From positions 1-64,000 of the forward strand of contig CALFYL010000073.1 in the NCBI GenBank assembly GCA_937952135.1: DNA of 64,000 bases, given 5' to 3'. This stretch comes from an uncultured Planctomycetia bacterium. GTDB taxonomy: Bacteria; Planctomycetota; UBA1135; GCA-002686595. The notes under the pieces were generated by a model. The model saw nothing but the letters and a program-made list of their open reading frames with translations, did no database searches and was not told where the DNA came from. Numbering within the stretch: the first letter of the stretch is position 1; each line of letters opens with the position of its first letter. Positions 13,207-20,997 of this stretch are shown here, one piece after another. The position numbers and the translations under genes are program-made.

Positions 13207-14291
13207 GCACCAGCAAGATCGAGTGGACCGACGTGGTCTGGAACCCCGTGCGCGGCTGCAGCAAGGTCAGCGCGGGCTGCACGAACTGCTACGCGGAGCG
13301 GCAAGCGGCGAGGTTCAGCGGGCCGGGGCAACCGTGGGACGGCTTCGTGCGCACGCTGTACCAGGGTCCGAACGCTGAGGCGTCGTTCCCTCGGTGGACC
13401 GGCCGCGTCGAACTCGTGCCCGACGCGCTCGACAAGCCGCTGCGCTGGCGCAAGCCGCGCCGCGTGTTCGTGAACTCGATGAGCGACCTGTTCCACGAGC
13501 GGGTCTCGAACGAGGACATCGCCGGCATCTTCGGCCTGATGGCATCTGCGCCGCAGCACACGTTCCAGGTGCTCACCAAGCGGCCCGAGCGGATGCGCGT
13601 GTGGTGCAAGTGGATGGAGGCGCACGCGGCGGCGCACTCGACCGTGCCTATCCAGGTGGCCGTGTACCACGGTCAGCGCCTGAGCGAGCACGCAGCTCTC
13701 CGCAACGGCGCGCTCGATCGCGCGTGGCCTCTCCCGAACGTCTGGCTCGGTGTCAGCGTCGAGGACCAGGCCAGCGCCGACGGGCGCATCCCGACGCTTC
13801 TCGAGACGCCGGCGGAGGTCCGCTGGGTTAGCTACGAGCCGGCGCTGGGGCCGGTGGACTTCTCGCGCTTCATGTGGCCCGTGCACGAGCGCTGGCCGTG
13901 GCCGTTCGAGTCGCCGGCAGCCGCGCGTGCTGCTGGGGCGAAGGTCACCAAGCACAAGCAGGCGATCGTGCTTGCCGGCTCGCGCTTCTTGGACTGGATC
14001 GTGGTCGGCGGCGAGAGCGGCCCCGGCGCTCGGCCGTGCGACATCAAGTGGATCCGCGGCGCGCTCGAGCAGTGCAAGGCGGCGGGCGTGCCGGTGTTCG
14101 TCAAACAGCTGGGCGCCGCGGCATTCGGCTACGACGGAATGCACGAAGGCCAGATGCGTGCCGTGAGCGGACGGTCGTTCAACGGGTTCCGACGCGGTGT
14201 CCCCAAGCTACGCCACCCCAAAGGCGGTGATCCGCTCGAGTGGCCCGAAGACCTGCGCGTGCGCGAGTTCCCGGCGGGGGCGAGCACGTGA
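13203..14291 (+). CDS. Phage Gp37/Gp68-type DUF5131 protein, three-Cys motif
   Basis: A 362-residue protein. It opens with IEWTDVVWNPVRGCS and a three-Cys cluster CSKVSAGCTNCY (C19, C26, C29), followed by FVNSMSDLFHERV, VLTKRPERM, LGVSVEDQ, RWVSYEPALGPV and IVVGGESGPGARP. These are the defining blocks of the DUF5131 family (phage Gp37/Gp68). The cysteines suggest an iron-sulfur or radical-SAM-like centre, with spacing C-x6-C-x2-C that differs from canonical radical-SAM enzymes. The true reaction is not established to my knowledge. It is coupled by overlap to an ASCH-domain gene, a pairing that suggests a role in nucleic-acid modification (inference). Confidence 0.85.
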   Translation: MSTSKIEWTDVVWNPVRGCSKVSAGCTNCYAERQAARFSGPGQPWDGFVRTLYQGPNAEASFPRWTGRVELVPDALDKPLRWRKPRRVFVNSMSDLFHERVSNEDIAGIFGLMASAPQHTFQVLTKRPERMRVWCKWMEAHAAAHSTVPIQVAVYHGQRLSEHAALRNGALDRAWPLPNVWLGVSVEDQASADGRIPTLLETPAEVRWVSYEPALGPVDFSRFMWPVHERWPWPFESPAAARAAGAKVTKHKQAIVLAGSRFLDWIVVGGESGPGARPCDIKWIRGALEQCKAAGVPVFVKQLGAAAFGYDGMHEGQMRAVSGRSFNGFRRGVPKLRHPKGGDPLEWPEDLRVREFPAGAST

Positions 14292-14692
14292 AGGCGCTGA
14301 CCATCTGCCAGCCGTACGCGGAGCTCATCGCTCGCGGCGAGAAGCTCGTCGAGAATCGCACGTGGTACACCGCCTATCGTGGCCCGCTGCTGATCCACGC
14401 GGGCAAGTCGCGCGCGTGGCTGAGTGAGGGCGACTCCGCAAACTTGCCCTTCGGCGCTGTCGTCGCCGTAGCGCGAGTGGTCGCGTGCCTTCGAACCAGC
14501 GCGCCGAACTGGGGCAGGATGGAGCACCTTCGGTCGCACGCGCACACGCACGGGCCGCTCTGTTGGGTGCTGGAAGACGTGACGCGGCTGCGCGAGCCGG
14601 TGTTCGTCAACGGCGCGCAGGGATTGTGGGAGCCGTCGAGCGAGCTGGTCGCGCGCGTGAGCGCTCAAATGGCCGAGGCAGGCCATGGCTGA
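14288..14692 (+). CDS. ASCH-domain protein
   Basis: A 134-residue protein from a GTG overlapping the DUF5131 stop. It begins MKALTICQPYAELIARGEK, then LVENRTWYTAYRGPLLIHAG, the classic ASCH start ('L.i.QPyA.li..G.K..E.R.w.t.yRG.l.IHA'). Later comes GAVVAVARVVACL and CWVLEDVTRL. ASCH domains share the PUA-like fold, bind RNA or DNA, and some act as ribonucleases or recognise modified bases. Probably acts with the DUF5131 protein. Confidence 0.82.
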   Translation: MKALTICQPYAELIARGEKLVENRTWYTAYRGPLLIHAGKSRAWLSEGDSANLPFGAVVAVARVVACLRTSAPNWGRMEHLRSHAHTHGPLCWVLEDVTRLREPVFVNGAQGLWEPSSELVARVSAQMAEAGHG

Positions 14693-15092
14693 GCGCAAGC
14701 ACTGGTTCCGCAACGCCGCGGCCTGCTACGTGTGGATGGTGCCGCTGCTGGGAGAGAGAGCGCGTTCGCACGGATACGCGCTCGCCGTGCACGGCTCGAT
14801 GCAATTCGATCTCGACCTCGTCTGCATCCCATGGACCGACGACGCGGTCGAGCCGGAGGTGCTGATCACCGCGCTGCGGTCCTCGATCGGTTGGACCGAT
14901 CGAGACGGACCGTGGTCGCGAGAGGAGAAGCCCCATGGACGCATCGCATGGATCGTCCCTCTCGGCGTCGGGCTCGCCTTGGACATCTCGGTGCTCCCGC
15001 CCGTGCGCCAGTGCCCACAACAAACTCCCGCCACCTCGGCGGGCCAACAAGGAGAGACTGCCAATGGAACCGACAGCCACGTTCATCACTGA
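14685..15092 (+). CDS. Phage protein with nucleotidyltransferase-like core
   Basis: A 135-residue protein. After AAACYVWMVPLLGERARSHG comes YALAVHGSMQFDLDLVCIPW: a Gly-Ser step followed by D-x-D-x, the arrangement seen in nucleotidyltransferase-fold proteins. Many phages carry this 'YALA.HGS...DLDL...PW' protein with no known function. The last 30 residues (PPVRQCPQQTPATSAGQQGE) are low complexity and overlap the next gene and its ribosome-binding site, so the C-terminus may be dispensable. Function not established. Confidence 0.6.
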   Translation: MAERKHWFRNAAACYVWMVPLLGERARSHGYALAVHGSMQFDLDLVCIPWTDDAVEPEVLITALRSSIGWTDRDGPWSREEKPHGRIAWIVPLGVGLALDISVLPPVRQCPQQTPATSAGQQGETANGTDSHVHH

Positions 15093-15309
15093 ACTCGACG
15101 GAGTGCACGTACCGGACGGTGCGCCTGACTCCGGCGAGGTCTTCATCCCCGCCAATGGCTTCAGCGTGCGCTACGAGCGCGCGCTGGTCACGTTCACTCG
15201 ATGGCGCGACGGCGTGCAGGAGCACTTCGCTGCGCTCGCCACGCGCTTCCAGGTGCTGCCGGACTCCGAGTTCTGGACCGGCTGGAGCCGAGAAGCCGCG
15301 CTGGGCTGA
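15064..15309 (+). CDS. Hypothetical protein with good ribosome-binding site
   Basis: An 81-residue protein. The ATG at 15064 follows AAGGAGAG by 7 bases, one of the best Shine-Dalgarno sites in the window, which fixes this start although it lies 29 bp inside the preceding frame. The product (VFIPANGFSVRYERALVTF...) looks like a small beta-rich domain. Not recognised. Confidence 0.6.
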   Translation: MEPTATFITELDGVHVPDGAPDSGEVFIPANGFSVRYERALVTFTRWRDGVQEHFAALATRFQVLPDSEFWTGWSREAALG

Positions 15310-15316
15310 GTCCGAC

Positions 15317-15847
15317 GTGACGGACCTGGACCTACTGCTCTCGCGGCTGAGCAAGCACTGCAGCGAGAGCCTCGGCAACGTGACCATCGCGCGAGCCGGC
15401 GCGCTCGCGCTGGTTCGCGAGGTGCGCGAGCTGCGCGCAGAGGTGGCGTCGCACCGCAAGCTCGCTGGCGCGAACGTGCAGACCGTGCTCGAGCTGGCCG
15501 CGAAGGCGCGGCACGAGCTCGGCGCCACCGACAACACAGCCGTGGATCCGATGTCCGCCTACGCGACGTTGGCCACGGTCATCGAAGCCCTGATCGCATT
15601 GGCCCACGTGGCCGCAGGAGGAAACCTTGGGACGGAAAAGCGTGACGCTGGCAGCAAAGGACGTGAAGAGGTTGGTCGAGCAGATGGACGCGTCGGCGGA
15701 TCACCCGCTGATCAAGAAGATGCGGGACCAGGTGCTCTACATCGAAGAGCGGCAGCGGGAGTGGGACGCTGCGAAGAAGGAGGCCAAGGAGGCGCGGCAG
15801 ATGTACGACGACGCAGTCGACGCGCTGATCGTCATGGCCAAGGGTGA
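15317..15847 (+). CDS. Helical protein whose frame overlaps the next gene by 221 bp
   Basis: Starts at a GTG at 15317 (176 residues). The first ~105 residues are convincingly protein-like and helical: LLLSRLSKHCSESLGNVTIA, LVREVRELRAEVASHRKLAG and a hydrophobic AYATLATVIEALIALAHVAA, so a coiled coil plus a hydrophobic helix. From about residue 104 on the frame runs through the following gene and becomes Arg/Gly-rich. Either the two genes truly overlap or a stop was lost by mutation. Function unknown. Confidence 0.5.
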   Translation: MTDLDLLLSRLSKHCSESLGNVTIARAGALALVREVRELRAEVASHRKLAGANVQTVLELAAKARHELGATDNTAVDPMSAYATLATVIEALIALAHVAAGGNLGTEKRDAGSKGREEVGRADGRVGGSPADQEDAGPGALHRRAAAGVGRCEEGGQGGAADVRRRSRRADRHGQG

Positions 15848-15908
15848 TCAGAAGGGGCTGTTCGACGAGGTCGCCGGCGAGCTGACGGCCGAAGAGCTCA
15901 AGGCCTGA
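15627..15908 (+). CDS. Coiled-coil hypothetical protein with TTG start
   Basis: A 93-residue protein beginning with TTG at 15627. The start is fixed by GCAGGAGGAAACC immediately upstream, a near-perfect Shine-Dalgarno. The product is Lys/Glu-rich and almost wholly helical (VLYIEERQREWDAAKKEAKE, ARQMYDDAVDALIVMAKGD), so probably a coiled coil. It ends in ELTAEELKA. Similar small early phage proteins have no known role. Its stop overlaps the next ATG (TGATG). Confidence 0.65.
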   Translation: MGRKSVTLAAKDVKRLVEQMDASADHPLIKKMRDQVLYIEERQREWDAAKKEAKEARQMYDDAVDALIVMAKGDQKGLFDEVAGELTAEELKA

Positions 15909-16081
15909 TGCCGAAGGCCTGCGCGCACCGGTGGAGCGAGCTCAAGCGCGGGGAGCGACGCGTGCGCGTATGCCGCACGTGTCGCGCCTGGCACGAGCAC
16001 GACGGTGCGCGCTGGCGCAAGTGCGCGGCGCCGAGCCGGCTCAGAGCGCCGCGATTCCCAGCGCGTCGAAGCGGATCGTGA
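15908..16081 (+). CDS. 57-residue Cys/His protein, last gene of the early operon
   Basis: Starts at an ATG overlapping the previous stop and reads MPKACAHRWSELKRGERRVR, then VCRTCRAWHEHDGARWRKCA. Cysteines at 5, 22, 25 and 39 with His 7, 29 and 31 could form a zinc ribbon (CxxC at 22-25). Its last 41 bp overlap, tail to tail, the minus-strand gene ending at 16041. A real product is likely because the metal-binding pattern and coupling are both present. Function unknown. Confidence 0.55.
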   Translation: MPKACAHRWSELKRGERRVRVCRTCRAWHEHDGARWRKCAAPSRLRAPRFPARRSGS

Positions 16082-16490
16082 CGACCGAGCCGACCGGCAG
16101 GTACGGGAAGTAGGGCCCGGGCACCTTGAGGGTGTCGATCCAGATCGCGGGGCGGGACGTCGCATCGGTTCCGCCCCACGTGAACAGCAGCAGACCCTTG
16201 ATGCGGCGCAGGCCTGCGCTGAGCGCGCCGAAGGACACGTCGGCGGCGTCGAGGCGCACCTCGTTCGACGCCACGTCGACGGTGAGCGCGACGCTGCTCA
16301 GCGTCTGGCGCGCGTAGCCCGCGCCGTCGAACTCGTCGACGTCCGCGATGTCGTCGAGGAACTCCGCGTCCGTGTCGGTGAGCACCGTGCTGTCCGTCAT
16401 CAGCAGCGCCGCGCGCCAGTCCTCGGCCTCGAGGTCGAGGAGCTGCTGCGCCATGGCGAGCCGGAACTGCGGGAAGACGAAGTTGCTCAT
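16041..16490 (-). CDS. Small tail fibre-associated protein, paralogue of 7925-8368
   Basis: A 149-residue protein from the ATG at 16490, overlapping the previous gene by 4 bases. It shares MxNFV, GxGYAxQT (FDGAGYARQT), VxLxxxxVxF and RPAIWID / GSVVTIR with the product of 7925-8368. It is the last gene of the long late operon, next to a fibre, just as its paralogue is next to the spike. It probably stabilises or connects a fibre. Confidence 0.6.
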   Translation of the reverse strand: MSNFVFPQFRLAMAQQLLDLEAEDWRAALLMTDSTVLTDTDAEFLDDIADVDEFDGAGYARQTLSSVALTVDVASNEVRLDAADVSFGALSAGLRRIKGLLLFTWGGTDATSRPAIWIDTLKVPGPYFPYLPVGSVVTIRFDALGIAAL

Positions 16491-16819
16491 CGGCGCTGCT
16501 CGAGCTGCGTGAGGCGCGCGAGGTCCGCGCGGATGGCCGCGAGCTGGTCCTCCAGGCGCTGCAGCCGCGCGTCGAACAGAGGCTTGCTCAGGTACTTGTT
16601 GTCGATCTCGGCGAGAATCTTCGCTTCGACGCGCGCCGCGAGGAGCTGCTCGCGCGTCTCGACGTCGCCGCCGATGCGAGCGGCGCCGAACGCGCCCAGG
16701 CCGCCCGAGAGCGCCGCCAGCACGCTGCTCGAGACGATGAGAGTGACGCGGCCGTCCTTGCCTTGAGACACGCGCTGCGTCTTCGCAGGCGCTTCGATGG
16801 GCGGGTGGGGGTAGGTCAT
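16487..16819 (-). CDS. Membrane-anchored coiled-coil protein
   Basis: A 110-residue protein. A short polar N-terminus is followed by a hydrophobic segment (VTLIVSSSVLAALSGGLGAF, about 25-45). The rest is a strongly predicted coiled coil (LQRLEDQLAAIRADLARLTQ). ATGA overlaps on both sides place it in the fibre block. One membrane anchor plus a coiled coil would suit a spanin-like or fibre-associated protein. No known family recognised. Confidence 0.6.
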   Translation of the reverse strand: MTYPHPPIEAPAKTQRVSQGKDGRVTLIVSSSVLAALSGGLGAFGAARIGGDVETREQLLAARVEAKILAEIDNKYLSKPLFDARLQRLEDQLAAIRADLARLTQLEQRR

Positions 16820-18093
16820 CAGTAGTACTCGGCGTCCGCTTCCCAGTGCCCGTAGACGGGGCTGTTGGTCGAGCTCCCGGTCACCACGGGGATGCCGGTG
16901 CTCTCGGTGGAGGTGTAGAGCAGCGAGTCGACGTTCTTCGCGACGCTGTTCCAGATGATCTGGCCGAGACCGCCAAGACCGCCGCCAGTCCCGTTGTCAG
17001 GGTTGATGAACGACACGAAGGGCACACGCACCTTCGACGCCCGAAAGCGAGTGTTCAGGCCGACGGCCACCGTGCCCGAGTGAAGCGCCGCGGCCGCGCC
17101 CTCGTACATCGGCCAGCTCGACGACGAGGGCGACTGCGCAAACCCCATCGACTTCTCGTAGTAGCGGCGCGCGAACTGCAGCTCGAGCTCGAGCGGCCGG
17201 CGTTCGAAGTCGGACGCCGTCGGTCCACGCTCGAGCTGCACCAAGCCCACGTTCACTCGCACGTTCGTGGGAGCTGATCCGTTCCAGTTGTCGAGGTCGA
17301 AGCGCAGCTCGAGGTACGACTTGATCTCGTTCGCACCCGAGTCGCTCGACATCGTCTCGAGCGGCCACCCGTCCGTGCCGAGTGCGCCGATGGTGGGCAG
17401 CGTGACCGTCCACTCGAAGCGCTGCCACGTGCGCGTGAGCCGGAACGTGGGGCCGAGCGTCTCGACGTCCACCGCAGGCGATCCGCCGGTGCCGTGATAC
17501 TGCCGAAGCACAGGCTGCAGGTCGGCTTCCGTCGCGACGCCGGAGTTCTCTTCCGATGTGCGCGCCCAGAACGAGAGCGTGACCTCTTCGCCGCTGGCCG
17601 TGGCCGCGTTCTCGATGCGCTGACCGAACGACATGACGTCGCCGGGGTAGTTGCCCGCCTGGAAGCGCGGGACGATGGTCTGCTCGAACGGTGTCGTCGA
17701 CGCGCCGCCCGCGTAGGTGCCGCTCTTCTGCACCTGGAAGGGGCGTGCGACGTCGTTCACGTTGTTGTTGATGAACCAACGGTCGGGACCGTACGAAGGC
17801 GCGCCGGCGCTGACCGTCAGTGCGCTCTCGCCCCGCTGCCACAGTCGGAAGTCGCCGTTGATCAACAGGTTCCGCAGCAACTGCCGACCGGCAGCCAGGC
17901 GCAGCACGGACTGCAGCACCTGAGAGTCGTCGAGTTCGTTCAGCGCGAAGCCGGCGCCCTGCACGAGGTTCGCGAGCTCGCTGAAGACTGTGTTGAAGTC
18001 CCGCCGGTCGAGCGCCGTCGGGCGCTGCCCCGTCTGCGGATTGCCGGCCGAGTACAGGCCGTTCACGGCTCCAGCGCCGAGCACCAGATGCAT
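16819..18093 (-). CDS. Tail fibre with shared N-terminal module and lectin-like domain
   Basis: A 424-residue protein from the ATG at 18093, preceded on its strand by a GGAGAG ribosome-binding site. Residues about 12-75 (NGLYSAGNPQTGQRPTALDR, DFNTVFSELANLVQGAGFAL, NELDDSQVLQSVLRLAAG) match the N-terminal module of the fibre at 20997-21995 and probably attach it to the baseplate. LLINGDFRLWQRGES and YGPDRWFINN follow, the opening of a jelly-roll domain common in phage fibres. The middle alternates beta strands (VTLSFWARTSEEN, LELRFDLDNWNG). It probably binds host glycans. Confidence 0.75.
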   Translation of the reverse strand: MHLVLGAGAVNGLYSAGNPQTGQRPTALDRRDFNTVFSELANLVQGAGFALNELDDSQVLQSVLRLAAGRQLLRNLLINGDFRLWQRGESALTVSAGAPSYGPDRWFINNNVNDVARPFQVQKSGTYAGGASTTPFEQTIVPRFQAGNYPGDVMSFGQRIENAATASGEEVTLSFWARTSEENSGVATEADLQPVLRQYHGTGGSPAVDVETLGPTFRLTRTWQRFEWTVTLPTIGALGTDGWPLETMSSDSGANEIKSYLELRFDLDNWNGSAPTNVRVNVGLVQLERGPTASDFERRPLELELQFARRYYEKSMGFAQSPSSSSWPMYEGAAAALHSGTVAVGLNTRFRASKVRVPFVSFINPDNGTGGGLGGLGQIIWNSVAKNVDSLLYTSTESTGIPVVTGSSTNSPVYGHWEADAEYY

Positions 18094-18094
18094 G

Positions 18095-18787
18095 TCAGCT
18101 CTCCTCCAAAGTGGCCTGTCGCACGGCCGGGGTGATGACCGCGCGCGGCGCCTGCGCCTCCCACGGATCCCACGGCTGATAGCCGTCGGCGCGCGGCAGG
18201 TCGTAGATGAACAACAGCAGCGCGTGCGCCGGCGCGACCTTCTCGATCGCACACTCGATCGCGTCCGTGACGTCTTCAGCGAGCGGATCGCCAGCGCCTG
18301 ACCAGTCCGCCTCGAAGAACACCACGGGCGGGTTGGGCAGGTGCACGCCGATCGTGTGCACCCACGGCTCGTCGTACAGGTAGTCGCCGATCACCGCCTC
18401 GTCGATCACCGCGAGGGGGAAGCGCTCGATCTGGCACTCGAAGCCGAAGGCGGCGGCGACGACGATCAGCGCGCCGTCCGTCTGTCCGAGGGGTGCGTTC
18501 AGCTTCGAGACGATCGCGGCTCGGCGCGCGACGAGAGACGTCGCGACAATGGAGCAGTCCGGGAGTCCCAGCACGCGCTCCCAGTCGGGCAGCCACTCCA
18601 CCGTGGTGCGCGGGTCCGCCTCTTCGATCACCCGGGCGGCGAGCTCCTCGACGTAGGCGACAGGCAGCGCCAGGCCGTGCAACAGTCGATCGGCGACCGA
18701 TCCGACGGCGAACGACCAGAGCACGCCGCGCGGCAGGAGCCGGCGCCACTCCGCGACCACAGCAGGGATGCGTTCAGCGACCGTCAT
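18095..18787 (-). CDS. Baseplate/tail protein, YmfQ (DUF2313, Mu gp48) family
   Basis: A 230-residue protein. The N-terminus (AEWRRLLPRGVLWSFAVGSV...LHGLA) is the 'LLP.G..w......L..ll.gla' opening of DUF2313 proteins. TTVEWLPDWERVLGLPD is the hallmark 'L..WE..LGLPD' motif. R-rich and G-rich strands follow as in Mu gp48. In Mu-like phages this protein sits directly after gp47/J, at the baseplate edge where fibres attach. The order here is the same. Confidence 0.85.
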   Translation of the reverse strand: MTVAERIPAVVAEWRRLLPRGVLWSFAVGSVADRLLHGLALPVAYVEELAARVIEEADPRTTVEWLPDWERVLGLPDCSIVATSLVARRAAIVSKLNAPLGQTDGALIVVAAAFGFECQIERFPLAVIDEAVIGDYLYDEPWVHTIGVHLPNPPVVFFEADWSGAGDPLAEDVTDAIECAIEKVAPAHALLLFIYDLPRADGYQPWDPWEAQAPRAVITPAVRQATLEES

Positions 18788-19836
18788 GCGAAGGTCACCG
18801 TGCCGAGGATCGGGATCGTGCCTGCCGGCGTCGTCACGTCAGCGACCGGCGCGGTTAGCACGTGATCGGTCTCGCCGGCGGCGGTGCTGATCGCCTCGCG
18901 GATCTGCGAGAGGTACACCGTCTGGCCTGGCGCAGCGTTGGCCGTGAAGAACGCCTGGAGCGAAGCGGTGACCGAGTCACGGACGGCCTGCGTGTTGGGC
19001 GTCAGCGTGACGTTCACGTTCACGACCTGCGTGCCAGGCGCGTAGCACTCCAGCGTCGCCGTCGCCGGCAGGCGCGTCGAGTCGCTGACGTATGCCGCGA
19101 CCTCCGCCACCTTCGGCGCGCTCGGGATCATCCCGCCGGGATCTCCGTCGACCACGAACGTGAGCCCGACGCTGCCAGGCTGCGGGTACGCGCGCTGCGC
19201 CCACGCGCGCGTGACGCCCGGGACCTCCAGCGCCCATCGCACGTAGTCGGCCGGAGCGCCGCCCTGCGCGGGCTGACGCATCAGAGCGAGCACGCGCGCG
19301 CGCAGCGCGTCGTCGGACTCTCGATCCGCGCCGCCGCCGATTCCGCCAGCGGCGACCACGGCGCTCGACGAGATGCCGGGCACCGGGCTGGTGAGCGTGA
19401 GCGGCGTCGTGGCTGCGGTGTTCGCGACCGCGCCCGCGAGCACGGCCTCGACCGTGGTCGTGCCCGAGCCGGCGGACATCGTCACGGGCGCGAGCGTGCG
19501 GAACTCGACGCCGTCGACGCGACGCACGCGCGAGTCCGCCGGCACCGTGCCCACGCCGCTGAACGTCACTGAGCCGCTCGCGCGCGCGGCCGCGCGACGG
19601 TACATGCCGCGCAGGCTGGCGATGCGCTCGAGCTGCTCGCTCTCCGCGGTGTCCGGGAAGTACTGCCGGAAGATCCACTCGATGCGCGCGAGCGCGTGGA
19701 ACACCACGCCCGCGAACGCGCGCGAGAGCGCGAGCAGCACCGAACGTGGCAGCAGCGCGCTCAGGCCGAGCCGGCTCGCGACTTCGGTCTCGGTCTGCGT
19801 CGAGAGCTGCTGCGGTGTCAGGTACTGGAACGGCAC
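18784..19836 (-). CDS. Baseplate protein J (Mu gp47-like)
   Basis: A 350-residue protein. The N-terminal helices (LSRAFAGVVFHALARIEWIF, FPDTAESEQLERIASLRGM) and the following SGSVTFSGVGTVPADSRVRR, then VDGVEFRT, are typical of baseplate J wedge proteins ('G.V.f.......G..ip.g........g..f.t'). GGADRESDDALRARVLALMR, QPAQGG and DYVRWALEVPGVTRAWA are further family blocks. Baseplate J joins the wedge to the hub and triggers sheath contraction. It overlaps the YmfQ gene by 4 bases. Confidence 0.9.
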   Translation of the reverse strand: MPFQYLTPQQLSTQTETEVASRLGLSALLPRSVLLALSRAFAGVVFHALARIEWIFRQYFPDTAESEQLERIASLRGMYRRAAARASGSVTFSGVGTVPADSRVRRVDGVEFRTLAPVTMSAGSGTTTVEAVLAGAVANTAATTPLTLTSPVPGISSSAVVAAGGIGGGADRESDDALRARVLALMRQPAQGGAPADYVRWALEVPGVTRAWAQRAYPQPGSVGLTFVVDGDPGGMIPSAPKVAEVAAYVSDSTRLPATATLECYAPGTQVVNVNVTLTPNTQAVRDSVTASLQAFFTANAAPGQTVYLSQIREAISTAAGETDHVLTAPVADVTTPAGTIPILGTVTFA

Positions 19837-19848
19837 GGCGGGCTCCGC

Positions 19849-20997
19849 TCAGAGGCTGGCAGGGATCTGCAGCGTGTTGACGACCCAGTCGTGCGCGTAC
19901 TCAGCGAAGTTCGCGTGCGGGCCGAGCACGCCCGTGCCGATCGCGGGTCGACCGTTGGGATTGTTTGTCTCGTTGCCCCAGAGGATGCGGTGCTTCGTGC
20001 TCTCCCAGGGCACGCCGCGGCGCTGCTCGATCTCCTTCAGCGCGTCCTCGAGGCTGATGGCTGTGCCGACCTCGTGCACGTCGCCGCAGCCCGTGATCGG
20101 CGTGCGCGGCGCCGCGAGCGTGCGCCAATCGTCGGCGGTCAACGCGGGGTTGCCGAGGATGTTGCCGGTGCCGGCCGTTCCCGGAGAGAAGGTGCACAGC
20201 GCCAAGTCGCGGTTGTAGAGCTCGTCGCGCTCCACCTGCGGCAACACGCTTGCGTCGCGCAGGGCCTCGAGCTCGACGCCCGTGATCTTCGGCGAGCCCG
20301 TGAGTCGCTCCGGCGAGCCGAACAGCGGCACCATGTTCGACGACTGCAGAGCAGGATCGAGCCAGCGGAAGTCGGTGAAGAGGTCCACCAGGATCGCTGC
20401 CGCCACACGGTGGTCGAAACGTCGCTGGTAGCGGATGTCGTAACGGCCGACCGACGCGCCCTCGGGGTAGTAGGGCAGCGCGCCCGAGGGCAGGTACATG
20501 CAGTAGCCCCAGTTGTCGCTCGAGCTGGAGACTCCGTGAGCGACGTACTGCGCGGTGTCGATCGCGAGCGAGTGGTCGGCGTCGCCCGTGATGTTGTCCG
20601 CGTCGCGCTGCGCGGCCGCCCGCGTCTTCAGGTGCTGGATTGCGCGCCCCATGTACCGCTGGATCTGCGGGTGACGCGTCGCGGGGTAGTACTGGAGCAG
20701 GCGGTTCTGCCAGCCCATCGGCCACAGCACGTGCGCGTAGGCCCAGCCACTGAGCAGGAACAGCGTGGCGAGCTCGACGTTCAGGCCGGCGACGAGCTGG
20801 TTGCGCCGCGCGCCGATGTTGTACTGGTGGTCCGAGCTAACCCATCCACCGCCGTAGCTGCCCGCGCAGAGAGAGATCCGGTGGCGCGTCGCCCAGTCGG
20901 CGGGCAGCCAGATGAGAACCCAGCAGGCCTCGTGCGTGTCGTACGCCTCGAGGATGTCCGCCGAGTCGTAGGTGAAGCTCGCGGGTACGCCAGGCAT
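19849..20997 (-). CDS. Unrecognised 382-residue protein in the fibre block
   Basis: Starts at the ATG at 20997 (overlapping the upstream fibre stop) and ends 12 bp before baseplate J. Rich in aromatic residues (ACWVLIWLPADWATRHRI, GYCMYLPSGALPYYPEG, FTDFRWLDPA), with clusters of His, Asp and Cys. A mostly globular, partly helical protein. It does not read as a coiled-coil fibre, a known baseplate protein or a lysozyme or amidase I can identify. Position between a fibre and baseplate J suggests a virion or enzymatic receptor-processing role. Its function is open. Confidence 0.65.
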   Translation of the reverse strand: MPGVPASFTYDSADILEAYDTHEACWVLIWLPADWATRHRISLCAGSYGGGWVSSDHQYNIGARRNQLVAGLNVELATLFLLSGWAYAHVLWPMGWQNRLLQYYPATRHPQIQRYMGRAIQHLKTRAAAQRDADNITGDADHSLAIDTAQYVAHGVSSSSDNWGYCMYLPSGALPYYPEGASVGRYDIRYQRRFDHRVAAAILVDLFTDFRWLDPALQSSNMVPLFGSPERLTGSPKITGVELEALRDASVLPQVERDELYNRDLALCTFSPGTAGTGNILGNPALTADDWRTLAAPRTPITGCGDVHEVGTAISLEDALKEIEQRRGVPWESTKHRILWGNETNNPNGRPAIGTGVLGPHANFAEYAHDWVVNTLQIPASL

